Shown here one piece after another: positions 1 through 8,023 of a stretch of 64,000 bases of DNA. Source of the DNA: RGIG9608 sp045602425. Lineage in GTDB: Bacteria; Bacteroidota; Bacteroidia; Bacteroidales; Paludibacteraceae. The notes beneath the pieces were generated by a model. It had not been told where the DNA came from. It saw only the letters and a program-made list of their open reading frames with translations, and made no database searches. The position numbers and the translations under genes are program-made. The stretch spans positions 62,001 to 126,000 of the forward strand of contig JAZSBO010000021.1 in the NCBI GenBank assembly GCA_045602425.1. The letters run 5' to 3'. How positions within the stretch are numbered: position 1 is the stretch's first letter; every line of letters starts with the position of its first letter.

Positions 1-149
1 ACTTTTATCTGTTTCCTTTCCAGGCGTTCTGTTTGGGGATTTATGCAATAATACTCAATTCTCCAATCTGAACCATACTCTTTCAGTTGTGCTGGAAGAT
101 ACGTAACAGAGTTAGCAAACGTAAAAGATGGGAAATTTTGTAAAGACAT
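1..149 (-). CDS. Tyrosine recombinase/integrase, N-terminal fragment cut by the window edge
   Basis: About 49 residues are visible, starting at the ATG complementary to 147-149 and running off the left edge. The stretch with IEYYCINPQTERLERKQIKV resembles the N-terminal arm-type DNA-binding domain of Bacteroidetes tyrosine recombinases, where a phrase of the type EYYxINPxTxxxERKRIKV is common. The catalytic core is outside the window, so activity cannot be judged. The gene lies 121 bp downstream of the 3' end of tRNA-Gln and on the same strand, the usual geometry for an integrase of an element inserted at a tRNA gene; the element would extend to the left. The identification rests on a short, recognisable segment. 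Confidence 0.6.
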   Translation of the reverse strand, partial: MSLQNFPSFTFANSVTYLPAQLKEYGSDWRIEYYCINPQTERLERKQIK

Positions 150-270
150 TTTTTTTTATTGCCGAATAAATTCAGCAATAAAATTGTGTCGTTTTTGTGG
201 CGATTGATTTCTGATTTTTCTTAAAAAACCGTTGTAAATACCTTTTTATCAATCGTTTATTTTGCTTTGT

Positions 271-340
271 TGCCCCACAAGGACTCGAACCCTGACATAC
301 AGAACCAGAATCTGCTGTGCTACCATTACACAATAGGGCA
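271..340 (-). tRNA. tRNA-Gln (anticodon CTG)
   Basis: The complementary strand folds as a 70-nt cloverleaf: 7-bp acceptor stem (TGCCCTA with TGGGGCA, one T.G pair), 4-bp D stem, 5-bp anticodon stem GCAGA/TCTGT closing the loop TTCTGGT, and a 5-bp T stem with loop TTCGAGT. The anticodon CTG reads CAG, glutamine. CCA is not encoded. A partial integrase gene follows downstream on the same strand. Confidence 0.93.
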
Positions 341-355
341 ATTCAATTTACAATG

Positions 356-363
356 CAAATATA
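356..363 (-). promoter_or_regulatory. -7 element (TATATTTG) of the tRNA-Gln promoter
   Basis: TATATTTG on the minus strand matches the Bacteroidetes TAnnTTTG element and ends 15 nt before the mature tRNA-Gln 5' end. No clear TTTG is seen at the -33 position. Confidence 0.55.
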
Positions 364-439
364 ACGCAACTTTTTTTAATTATGAATCTGATGGTGGAAT
401 ATTTTTGTTTCTCGTAGGAAAAACTTCATCTTGTTTCAC

Positions 440-447
440 TATATTTG
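440..447 (+). promoter_or_regulatory. -7 element (TATATTTG) of the tRNA-Arg promoter
   Basis: TATATTTG matches TAnnTTTG and lies 11 nt before the tRNA-Arg 5' end. It is divergent from the tRNA-Gln promoter in the same intergenic gap. A -33 element is not obvious. Confidence 0.55.
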
Positions 448-458
448 CCAAACAATTT

Positions 459-530
459 GCCCTCATAGTTTAATGGATAAAATGGAGGATTCCGGTTCCT
501 TTGATTACGGTTCGATTCCGTATGAGGGTA
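459..530 (+). tRNA. tRNA-Arg (anticodon CCG)
   Basis: A 72-nt cloverleaf: acceptor GCCCTCA paired with TGAGGGT, discriminator A, anticodon stem GAGGA/TCCTT around loop TTCCGGT, T loop TTCGATT. The anticodon CCG reads CGG, arginine. It is transcribed away from the neighbouring tRNA-Gln. Confidence 0.92.
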
Positions 531-568
531 CAAAAAATGCCTTAGTTGTTTAGCTTTCCTTACCTTTT

Positions 569-715
569 TCAGGAGAAAAATTCCAACACTTCTTCCTCTG
601 TAGGTTGTTCTACCTTTGCGCCTTGTGCAAGATAAAACTCGCGATTCGTAGCAAGAATAACGATGTATTTCTCGCTATCTCTCGGCGTCACTTTGATAAA
701 TCTTTTTAAGTTCAT
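569..715 (-). CDS. Small phage-type hypothetical protein (48 aa)
   Basis: An intact 48-codon ORF from the ATG complementary to 713-715 to TGA at 569-571, beginning MNLKRFIKVTPRDSEKYIVI. It has a basic N-terminus and an acidic C-terminus (QPTEEEVLEFF), no signal peptide and no membrane segment. I do not recognise a named family. Its position in the accessory segment with an integrase fragment and a Mu F-like head protein makes a phage or mobile-element origin likely. A promoter-like pair on the same strand (TTTG, 19 bp, TTTATTTG) lies just upstream, and the gene is divergent from the small ORF at 823-999. Confidence 0.5.
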   Translation of the reverse strand: MNLKRFIKVTPRDSEKYIVILATNREFYLAQGAKVEQPTEEEVLEFFS

Positions 716-740
716 AATTGATAATTATTTTAATAATAAG

Positions 741-771
741 CAAATAAAGTTATTTATTTGATAATTGCAAA
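741..771 (-). promoter_or_regulatory. Promoter for the 48-aa phage-type ORF
   Basis: On the minus strand TTTG (768-771) is followed after 19 bp by TTTATTTG (741-748), one mismatch from TAnnTTTG. The spacing is normal for Bacteroidetes. The start codon of the ORF at 715 is about 25 nt further on. Confidence 0.4.
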
Positions 772-787
772 AAAACAAAGAAAAAAG

Positions 788-818
788 TTTTTGACATATT
801 TATTTTTTTGTAGTTTTG
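788..818 (+). promoter_or_regulatory. Promoter for the 58-aa ORF, predicted to give a leaderless mRNA
   Basis: TTTTTGAC around 788-794 and TAGTTTTG at 811-818 form a good Bacteroidetes promoter. The -7 element ends only 4 nt before the ATG at 823, so transcription should start at or next to the start codon. Confidence 0.5.
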
Positions 819-822
819 CTAT

Positions 823-999
823 ATGATTTCACGTGAGATTTTTAGGCAATGCGGAGAAGATTTAGGGTTTCATTTTAATAGGAATGGAATTGCCCTCGTT
901 CTTGACAAAAAAGACAAAGCGAAAATGAAACGTGACATTTCCGCTATTGCTCGTGATATGAATAACGTAATTAAAAAAAGAGGGTATTTTTATAAATAA
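823..999 (+). CDS. Small basic phage-type hypothetical protein (58 aa)
   Basis: An intact 58-codon ORF, MISREIFRQCGEDLGFHFNR to ...KKRGYFYK. It is basic, with the central phrase VLDKKDKAKMKRDISAIARD suggesting a helix. No named family is recognised. The promoter ends 4 nt upstream of the ATG, leaving no room for a ribosome binding site, so a leaderless mRNA is predicted; no alternative downstream ATG gives a reasonable protein. It sits in the accessory segment with phage-derived genes. Confidence 0.5.
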   Translation: MISREIFRQCGEDLGFHFNRNGIALVLDKKDKAKMKRDISAIARDMNNVIKKRGYFYK

Positions 1000-1005
1000 T
1001 TTTTG

Positions 1006-1013
1006 TATATTTG
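1006..1013 (+). promoter_or_regulatory. -7 element (TATATTTG) for the structured RNA at 1019-1088
   Basis: TATATTTG matches TAnnTTTG. The expected start, 6-7 nt downstream, falls at the first base pair of the stem that begins at 1021. Confidence 0.5.
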
Positions 1014-1018
1014 CAATA

Positions 1019-1088
1019 TGAACAACCCCGTTTAGCCTCGGTGCGAGTGGTGTGAACCACTGGTGCTTTAATGCTAAACGGGATTGTT
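1019..1088 (+). ncRNA. Structured small RNA candidate in the phage remnant
   Basis: The segment closes with a long stem: AACAA-C-CCCGTTTAGC (1021-1036) pairs with GCTAAACGGG-A-TTGTT (1073-1088), 15 pairs and one C/A mismatch. Inside is a perfect 6-bp hairpin AGTGGT/ACCACT (1046-1061) capped by GTGA, a GNRA-type tetraloop, flanked by two GGTGC direct repeats. A TAnnTTTG element ends 7 nt before the stem, so the transcript should begin at its base. The only ORF inside is MNNPV. It lies immediately 3' of the convergent head-protein gene, so it could instead be a 3' structure of that mRNA, but no T-tract follows on either strand. Confidence 0.5.
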
Positions 1089-1091
1089 TAT

Positions 1092-2216
1092 TTAGAAAAT
1101 AAAAGTTTGTATTCTTTCTTTATCCTTATTTATGATGCAAACAACTTTTTTTATAAAAGCATTTCGATTATTATTGTTTTGAAATTCTACATATTGCTTG
1201 TACCCTTCAATTACTTTTTCTTTACTATACATTTTAGGATCGTGAAAGTATAAGCAAACTGATTCAACTTTTTCTGTTGGATATTCTTTCAGAAATTTCT
1301 TTATTTGTTTATTCTTTGCGTTTAATGCATTTCTATATGTATCACATTCTTGCGTAATTGAACGAATATCTATCTTTTCTCCGTTCAATTTTATGTCTAA
1401 CGCTGGTGCTTCTGTCCCATTTGCTCTTTTTATTCCCTCCTGTAATAGTATCGCAGAATTTCCCTCTTTGAAGAGGATGTTTTGGCATTCTTTTTCTAAT
1501 TCTGTACTTGTTATTTTTTCATCAAAAAATGTTTCTTCTTTTGTTGCAGAATGCTTAATATGCCCCACGTGCGTTGCTTTCATACCGCCTTGTTTGTTCG
1601 TCTTTACATCGGTATAATCAGGGTTGTTTCTGTATGGCAATGCTTCTTTTTCGTTTTTCGGCACTGCTTCTTTTGCCACAGGTACGAGCTGGTGTCGGCA
1701 GTTCCACCCTCCGCAGTTCACTTGGAAATTCTGCTCATTTGTTCCCTCTATCATTCCTTTGGGCAGTCCCGTTTTCTCATAAATCTCGCACTGGTGTCCG
1801 TCAATCTCGCCTTTAAGAATGGTTTTAATCTCACTCTTGTGTATGTACCGCTTTTCGGTCAAATGCTCGCAAAACTCTCGTGTGGTTTCAATGTTGCTAC
1901 CCACGTACTCAAACCATTCAAGCCCCAAATCATCTGTCAAGATTTTGTTGTTCTCCCCTGCATATTGGCTTATGGCAGTAGTGGCGTAAGTGTTTGCGTA
2001 CTTCGATAACGCACCGCTCCCTTTGTCTGTTGCGGTCAGATGTTCGTGTAGTTCTTTTGTCAAGTCGGCATACTTCGCTCCACTCGTTACGGCACGGAGA
2101 AGAATGTCGTTTATCTTATCCGTTACACTTGCCTGTAACCCTGCACCCGTAAGGTTGGTGATCGTGTTATCAATGGCAATTTGTTTCATCAAGGCGTATT
2201 TCTTTGTGTGTGGCAC
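1092..2216 (-). CDS. 5'-truncated Mu F-like phage head morphogenesis protein with a nuclease-like C-terminal domain
   Basis: 374 residues. Residues 5-190 read like the phage Mu F/minor head protein family (SPP1 gp7 related): LTKELHEHLTATDKG, YANTYATTAISQYAGE, WFEYVGSNIETTREFCEHL, ending in NCGGWNCRHQLVPV. Residues 270-374 form a separate domain (ALDIKLNGEKIDIRSI followed by KNKQIKKFLKEYP) that resembles the nuclease-type tails fused to phage head proteins and CdiA toxins. The first codon here is GTG, but the open frame continues upstream without an ATG to about 2264, and that upstream stretch (LTNNFATITQT) reads as protein. This suggests loss of the N-terminal half where the prophage meets nifJ. 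Probably not functional as a head protein. Confidence 0.7.
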   Translation of the reverse strand: MPHTKKYALMKQIAIDNTITNLTGAGLQASVTDKINDILLRAVTSGAKYADLTKELHEHLTATDKGSGALSKYANTYATTAISQYAGENNKILTDDLGLEWFEYVGSNIETTREFCEHLTEKRYIHKSEIKTILKGEIDGHQCEIYEKTGLPKGMIEGTNEQNFQVNCGGWNCRHQLVPVAKEAVPKNEKEALPYRNNPDYTDVKTNKQGGMKATHVGHIKHSATKEETFFDEKITSTELEKECQNILFKEGNSAILLQEGIKRANGTEAPALDIKLNGEKIDIRSITQECDTYRNALNAKNKQIKKFLKEYPTEKVESVCLYFHDPKMYSKEKVIEGYKQYVEFQNNNNRNAFIKKVVCIINKDKERIQTFIF

Positions 2217-2290
2217 GGTTTGCGTGATTGTGGCAAAATTGTTGGTAAGTTTTTGTTGTTTTATTTATAGGTATTTTTAGTTGTTTTCAT

Positions 2291-2298
2291 TATCTTTG
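2291..2298 (+). promoter_or_regulatory. -7 element (TATCTTTG) of nifJ
   Basis: TATCTTTG matches TAnnTTTG and would give a 5' leader of about 37 nt before the nifJ ATG at 2341. It lies within 30 bp of the point where the phage-derived reading frame ends. Confidence 0.5.
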
Positions 2299-2340
2299 CA
2301 AGAATTTTAGCAATAATTTTTTATTAAAAATAATACTACA

Positions 2341-5300
2341 ATGGCAAAAGAAAAAAAGTTTATCACTTGTGATGGAAATCAGGCAGCCGCACATATTTCG
2401 TATATGTTTTCGGAAGTAGCTGCTATTTATCCTATCACACCGTCATCAACAATGGCTGAGTATGTTGACGAGTGGGCTGCTCAAGGTCGTAAAAACATTT
2501 TTGGCGAAACAGTCCTTGTTCAAGAAATGCAATCGGAAGGTGGAGCAGCAGGTGCTGTGCATGGCTCTTTGCAAGCAGGAGCATTGACAACAACTTATAC
2601 GGCTTCTCAAGGTTTGCTGCTTATGATACCAAACATGTACAAAATAGCAGGAGAATTCCTTCCTTGCGTATTTCATGTTTCTGCACGTACGTTAGCATCG
2701 CATGCACTTTGTATTTTTGGCGACCATCAAGATGTGATGTCAACTCGTCAAACTGGATTTGCAATGTTGGCAGAAGGTTCGGTGCAAGAGGTAATGGATT
2801 TATCAGGTGTGGCTCATTTAGCAACTATCAAATCGAGAGTTCCATTTTTGAACTTCTTCGATGGATTCCGTACATCACACGAAATTCAAAAAATAGAAAT
2901 GCTTGAAAATGAAGATTTAGCACCGCTTATTGATCAACAAGCATTAGCAGAATTCCGTCAACGAGCTTTGTCTCCCGAACATCCTGTTGCTCGTGGTATG
3001 GCTGAAAATCCAGATACATTCTTTGCTCATCGTGAATCATGTAACTCTTACTATGATGCAGTGCCTGCAATTGTAGAAGAATACATGGATAAGATTTCTG
3101 AAATTACAGGACGTAAATATGGATTGTTTAATTATTATGGAGCCGATGATGCAGAACGTGTGATTATTTTGATGGGTTCGGCAACCGAAGCTGCTCGTGA
3201 AGCTATTGATTATTTGGTGTCGAAAGGCGAAAAAGTAGGTATGGTTTCAGTTCATTTGTATCGTCCGTTCTCTGCAAAACATTTCTTGGCTGCAGTTCCT
3301 GCTACAGCAAAACGTATTGCTGTGCTTGACAGAACAAAAGAGCCGGGAGCAAATGGCGAACCACTTTATCTTGACGTTAAAGAATGTTTCTACGGGAAAG
3401 AGAATGCTCCTCTTATTGTTGGCGGACGTTATGGATTAGGTTCTAATGATACAACTCCTGCACAAATAATTTCAGTTTACGAAAATTTGGCATTGCCACA
3501 ACCCAAAGATCATTTTACGTTAGGAATAGTTGATGATATTACATTTACATCATTGCCTAAAAAAGAAGAAATTGCTCTTGGTGGCGAAGGTATGTTTGAA
3601 GCGAAATTCTACGGACTTGGAGCTGATGGAACTGTAGGTGCAAACAAAAATTCAGTAAAAATCATTGGAGATAATACAAACAAACATTGTCAAGCATATT
3701 TCTCTTACGACTCTAAAAAATCGGGTGGTTTCACTTGTTCGCATTTGCGTTTTGGTGATGCTCCTATTCGTTCGACCTATTTGGTAAACACTCCTAATTT
3801 TGTGGCATGCCACGTACAAGCATATTTGCGTATGTATGATGTAACTCGTGGTTTGCAAGAGAATGGTACTTTCTTGTTGAATACAATTTGGGAAGGTGAA
3901 GAACTCGCAAAAAATTTACCAAACAACGTTAAACGTTATTTCGCACAGAAAAATATTAAGGTTTATTATATCAATGCTACAAAGATTGCACAAGAAATAG
4001 GTTTAGGAAATCGTACAAATACGATTCTTCAAAGTGCTTTTTTCCGTATTACGGGTGTTATTCCTGTAGATTTGGCAATTGAACAGATGAAAAAATTTAT
4101 TGTGAAATCGTATGGTAAGAAAGGCGAAGATGTAGTAAATAAAAACTATGCTGCTGTTGATCGTGGTGGTGAGTATAAAGAATTGGTAATTGATAAGGCT
4201 TGGGTAAATTTAGCTGACGAAGAGATTGTTGCAAATAACGATCCTGCATTTATCAATGAAGTTGTACGTCCAATTAATGCTCAAAATGGTGATTTGCTTC
4301 CTGTTTCAGCATTTAAAGGCATTGAAGACGGAACATGGCCTCAAGGAACTTCTGCTTACGAAAAACGTGGTGTTGCCCCATTTGTTCCAACATGGTCGGC
4401 TGAAAACTGTATTCAATGTAACAAATGTGCGTTTGTATGTCCTCATGCATGTATTCGTCCGTTTGTGCTTGATGAAAATGAGGTAAAAGGATTGAATGCA
4501 ACAACACTTGAAATGAAAGCTCCTGCTGCAATGAAAGGTATGCATTTCCGTATTCAAGTTGGAGTAATGGATTGCTTGGGTTGTGGAAACTGTGTTGACG
4601 TTTGTCCTGGTAATCCAAAGGCTGGAGGACCTGCATTGAAAATGGTTCCATTGGAAGGCGAATTGGCAGAAGCTGCTAATTGGGATTATTGCGTTAAAAA
4701 TGTTAAGAGCAAACAAGATTTAGTTGATATTAAATCTAATCCTAAAAATTCACAATTTGCAACTCCGTTGTTTGAATTCTCAGGAGCTTGTTCTGGTTGT
4801 GGAGAGACTCCTTATGTTAAGTTGATTTCACAATTGTATGGTGATAGAGAGATTGTTGCCAATGCAACAGGTTGTTCGTCAATTTACTCTGGATCAATAC
4901 CATCAACTCCATATACAACAAATGAAAAAGGACAAGGACCTGCTTGGGCAAATTCGTTGTTTGAAGATTTTTGCGAATTTGGTTTGGGTATGACTTTAGC
5001 AAACAAAAAAATGAAAGCTCGCTTGACCGATTTGATGACTAAAGCACAATCTTGTACTTGTTGTTCTGATGAATTAAAGGCGTTGATGAATGAATGGATT
5101 GAAAAACAAGAAGATGCTGATGCAACTAAAGTTTTGGCTCCACAAATAGTAGAGGCTTGTAAAGCATGTGAGTGCGATACTTGTAAGGCTATTTTAGAGT
5201 TAAGTCATTTCTTGGTAAAACGTTCGCAATGGATTATTGGTGGTGATGGTGCTTCGTATGATATTGGTTACGGAGGATTGGATCATGTAATTGCTTCAGG

Positions 5301-5877
5301 CGAAGATGTAAATATCCTTGTACTTGATACCGAAGTTTATTCGAATACGGGAGGACAATCGTCAAAAGCTACACCTCTTGGAGCTATTGCAAAATTTGCT
5401 GCTTCGGGTAAACGTATTCGTAAGAAAGATCTTGGTATGATTGCTACAACTTACGGATATGTATATGTTGCTCAAATAGCTATGGGTGCAGATCCTGCAC
5501 AATGCTTGAAAGCTATTCGTGAAGCAGAGGCTTACCCTGGTCCTTCTTTGATTATTGCTTATGCTCCTTGTATCAATCATGGTTTGAAGAAAGGTATGGG
5601 TAAAGCTCAAGCAGAAGAGGCTGCTGCTGTCGCTTGTGGTTATTGGCATTTGTGGCGTTATAATCCTGCTTTAGAGGAAGAAGGAAAAAATCCTTTCACA
5701 CTCGATTCGAAAGAACCTAATTGGGAAAATTTCCAAGAGTTCTTGAAAGGAGAAGTTCGTTTTGCTTCAGTAATGAAACAATATCCTCAAGAAGCGGAAA
5801 CATTGTTTAATGCGTGCGAAGAAATGGCAAAGAAACGTTATCAAAGTTATATTCGTATGACTAAAATGGAATTTTAA
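2341..5877 (+). CDS. nifJ: Pyruvate:ferredoxin (flavodoxin) oxidoreductase
   Basis: 1178 residues, the normal length for single-chain PFOR. It oxidatively decarboxylates pyruvate with CoA to acetyl-CoA, CO2 and reduced ferredoxin in the cytoplasm. The N-terminal thiamine-diphosphate pyrimidine domain holds YPITPSSTMAEYVDEWAA. The gamma domain follows near residues 420-620 (GLGADGTVGANKNSVKI). Two 4Fe-4S clusters are bound by CIQCNKCAFVCP (from residue 690) and CLGCGNCVDVCPGNP (from residue 745). The C-terminal diphosphate-binding domain has GACSGCGETPYVKL, the metal/TPP site GDGASYDIGYGG (near 968) and SNTGGQSSKATP. It is monocistronic, with a terminator directly downstream. It implies fermentative, anaerobic energy metabolism. 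Confidence 0.98.
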   Translation: MAKEKKFITCDGNQAAAHISYMFSEVAAIYPITPSSTMAEYVDEWAAQGRKNIFGETVLVQEMQSEGGAAGAVHGSLQAGALTTTYTASQGLLLMIPNMYKIAGEFLPCVFHVSARTLASHALCIFGDHQDVMSTRQTGFAMLAEGSVQEVMDLSGVAHLATIKSRVPFLNFFDGFRTSHEIQKIEMLENEDLAPLIDQQALAEFRQRALSPEHPVARGMAENPDTFFAHRESCNSYYDAVPAIVEEYMDKISEITGRKYGLFNYYGADDAERVIILMGSATEAAREAIDYLVSKGEKVGMVSVHLYRPFSAKHFLAAVPATAKRIAVLDRTKEPGANGEPLYLDVKECFYGKENAPLIVGGRYGLGSNDTTPAQIISVYENLALPQPKDHFTLGIVDDITFTSLPKKEEIALGGEGMFEAKFYGLGADGTVGANKNSVKIIGDNTNKHCQAYFSYDSKKSGGFTCSHLRFGDAPIRSTYLVNTPNFVACHVQAYLRMYDVTRGLQENGTFLLNTIWEGEELAKNLPNNVKRYFAQKNIKVYYINATKIAQEIGLGNRTNTILQSAFFRITGVIPVDLAIEQMKKFIVKSYGKKGEDVVNKNYAAVDRGGEYKELVIDKAWVNLADEEIVANNDPAFINEVVRPINAQNGDLLPVSAFKGIEDGTWPQGTSAYEKRGVAPFVPTWSAENCIQCNKCAFVCPHACIRPFVLDENEVKGLNATTLEMKAPAAMKGMHFRIQVGVMDCLGCGNCVDVCPGNPKAGGPALKMVPLEGELAEAANWDYCVKNVKSKQDLVDIKSNPKNSQFATPLFEFSGACSGCGETPYVKLISQLYGDREIVANATGCSSIYSGSIPSTPYTTNEKGQGPAWANSLFEDFCEFGLGMTLANKKMKARLTDLMTKAQSCTCCSDELKALMNEWIEKQEDADATKVLAPQIVEACKACECDTCKAILELSHFLVKRSQWIIGGDGASYDIGYGGLDHVIASGEDVNILVLDTEVYSNTGGQSSKATPLGAIAKFAASGKRIRKKDLGMIATTYGYVYVAQIAMGADPAQCLKAIREAEAYPGPSLIIAYAPCINHGLKKGMGKAQAEEAAAVACGYWHLWRYNPALEEEGKNPFTLDSKEPNWENFQEFLKGEVRFASVMKQYPQEAETLFNACEEMAKKRYQSYIRMTKMEF

Positions 5878-5898
5878 GAAGAAAATTCTGTAATACAT

Positions 5899-5934
5899 AA
5901 AAAGCCGAAATTTTTAAAATTTCGGCTTTTTTTA
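5899..5934 (+). terminator. Intrinsic terminator, nifJ and convergent esterase
   Basis: AAAGCCGAAATTTT and its complement form a long hairpin followed by seven T. The A-rich left side makes it usable in both directions, and it sits between converging genes. Confidence 0.85.
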
Positions 5935-5946
5935 TAATTTAGAGAA

Positions 5947-8019
5947 TTAATAGTCTCTTTTTTCTGCTCTGAAAGTTGATGCTGGTAAATTTGCTTTGTT
6001 TACTAAATTAGCTCTTGTATAGGGTTGCCATGCATAGCGAACAAATTTTGGATTTTTCACCTTCTTTGTTTTTACTTTTACTTTATTGCGACTGATAGTA
6101 GCTTCAGCAGGATAAAAAATCCCATCTTCGCCAGCTAACTCAAATGTACGCAGTGGCTCATTGTCCGAAGTATGCAAATCTTCGTCGTATTCGAAAGAAA
6201 TTACTACCTCTGAATTTGAGAATTTTGCTTCTTTAAATAAAGGTCCTGATGGTATTATTTTTTTGTATTCATAGGTTTTATTTAGAGCCCAAGCTGCTAA
6301 TCGATCGCCAATTTCTTTTTTTTGTCGAGGATGAACATCGAGTGAATCGCCACAATCAGAAGAAACTGCCATTCCAGAGAAAGGAATTTCGTCTAATAAA
6401 AGGCGTTGACTATTGCGGAACCACGTCCACGAAGGGCGGTTTAAACTTGAAAGTTGTACAAAATAGAATGGCATTTCTGCGTTTCCCCAGTTTCTTCGCC
6501 AACTTTCTATAAGCATTTTAAATAATTTTGAGTGTGAATCGCAATTATGAGCATTCGATTCTCCTTGATACCAAATAGCTCCTTTTATTGGAAATTTAGC
6601 AAGTGGTTCAATTGCAGATTCGTATAAATAGCAAGGATGATAAGGATGGCGTTGTGCAGAATTTGTTGATTTTTTTATGTTTAAAGCTGCTCTTTCGCGT
6701 ACCCAATCTTGTACAAAGTCATTTTTTGACCAATTACGCAATATAGCAGGAAATTCTTTTTCTATGGTTCTTCTATCGATCCATGATTCGGTAGGTGATC
6801 CGCCTACTGCATTGCAAATCAGACCGATAGGAATATTTAGGCTGTCATGTAAAACTTTCCCGAAATAGTAGGCTACTGCTGAAAAATTTTGTGCGGTAGT
6901 TGGTTGGCAGATTTCCCATGTATTCTTTGCAAAATATTTCAGCATATTTATAGAATCGAGAGCTGCTGCATCCCATTCATTGATATCGGTGTGCCAACGT
7001 GCTTTCATATTATAAAAGCGAATGTTTGGATTCATTGCGTTAGCAATGGTGTTCTCTGCATTAGCACTTTGGTTGAGTTGAAATTCCATATTCGATTGTC
7101 CAGAGCAAAGCCAAACTTCACCTGCTAAAACGTTTTTAAAGGTTAGTGTTTTTTTCTTTGTAGAAATTGTTAGGGTATAAACATTTGTTGCTTTTAGAGG
7201 TTTGAGTCTTACTTCCCATTTCCCGTTTGATGCGGTAGTAGTTTTTTGTTTTTGATTACCAATTTCTATGGTAACTTTTTCGTTAGCATCAGCCGTTCCG
7301 CATATTGTAATAGGTTGGTCGTGTTGTAAAATCATATTATCAGAATAAATCTCAGGCATTTTTAATCCTCCAAAATCACCAGTTATGTTTTGATAAACTG
7401 TTTTTGCCAAAATTTCTGCACCAGCCTCGTTCGGATGCAATGCATCGGGAATGAGGTTTGGATAAGGTAACATAGGCTCATAGAAATCAATTAATTGAAC
7501 ATCTTTTGCTGTATTTGCAATAGATATAATTGCTTGTTGAATTTCGTCGTGCCAAAGTCTTGTGCCAGAATCGAATCGGTGATGTTGATGTCCGATAGGA
7601 GTCATTTTTGCAATAAGAATACGACATTTTTTGTTTACTGTTCTGAAAGTATCAATCAACGCATAATAATTGCTAATGAATTCGTCGCGATAATTTGGCC
7701 AATTGCGAGGGTCGGTATCGTTGATGCCTAAATGAATAACTACAATATCAGCCTCAAAGTCTAAAGCTTTTTTAAATTCTATTTGGTTGATATAAGGCAA
7801 ATGTCCTTTACGCAAAAGAGTTGCTCCTGATTTTCCAAAGTTACCTACTTCGTATTTATCTCCTAACATACGTTGTAGCTGTGCGGGATAAGAGTCGTAA
7901 TTTCGATTGCTGATACCCATACCATAGGTGATGCTATTGCCTACACAAGCAACTTTTGTAATACTCACTGCATTTAAGCAGATGAAAAACGAAAAAAGTA
8001 GAATAGTGAGTTTTTTCAT
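5947..8019 (-). CDS. Secreted two-domain esterase: SGNH/GDSL hydrolase fused to sialate O-acetylesterase
   Basis: 690 residues from the ATG at 8019, chosen because it starts a clean signal peptide (MKKLTILLFSFFICLNAVS); an upstream ATG at 8094 would bury it behind 25 residues lying inside dnaE. The first domain is an SGNH hydrolase: VACVGNSITYGMG with Ser29, GINDTDPRN near residue 105, and DALHPNEAGAEI. After a short linker domain, the SASA domain carries WLCSGQSNMEF and AIWYQGESNAHN, typical of 9-O-acetylesterases that deacetylate sialic acids or acetylated glycans. It starts 4 nt after the dnaE stop, so the two are co-transcribed. Likely periplasmic or cell-surface glycan trimming; the substrate is inferred from family only. 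Confidence 0.9.
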   Translation of the reverse strand: MKKLTILLFSFFICLNAVSITKVACVGNSITYGMGISNRNYDSYPAQLQRMLGDKYEVGNFGKSGATLLRKGHLPYINQIEFKKALDFEADIVVIHLGINDTDPRNWPNYRDEFISNYYALIDTFRTVNKKCRILIAKMTPIGHQHHRFDSGTRLWHDEIQQAIISIANTAKDVQLIDFYEPMLPYPNLIPDALHPNEAGAEILAKTVYQNITGDFGGLKMPEIYSDNMILQHDQPITICGTADANEKVTIEIGNQKQKTTTASNGKWEVRLKPLKATNVYTLTISTKKKTLTFKNVLAGEVWLCSGQSNMEFQLNQSANAENTIANAMNPNIRFYNMKARWHTDINEWDAAALDSINMLKYFAKNTWEICQPTTAQNFSAVAYYFGKVLHDSLNIPIGLICNAVGGSPTESWIDRRTIEKEFPAILRNWSKNDFVQDWVRERAALNIKKSTNSAQRHPYHPCYLYESAIEPLAKFPIKGAIWYQGESNAHNCDSHSKLFKMLIESWRRNWGNAEMPFYFVQLSSLNRPSWTWFRNSQRLLLDEIPFSGMAVSSDCGDSLDVHPRQKKEIGDRLAAWALNKTYEYKKIIPSGPLFKEAKFSNSEVVISFEYDEDLHTSDNEPLRTFELAGEDGIFYPAEATISRNKVKVKTKKVKNPKFVRYAWQPYTRANLVNKANLPASTFRAEKRDY

Positions 8020-8023
8020 AGTT

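Noticed and set aside
1390..2280. Several plus-strand ORFs of 70-150 codons opposite the phage head protein
   Set aside because: They are shadows in antisense frames, Cys/Phe/Ser-rich without recognisable motifs, and lack promoters or ribosome binding sites.
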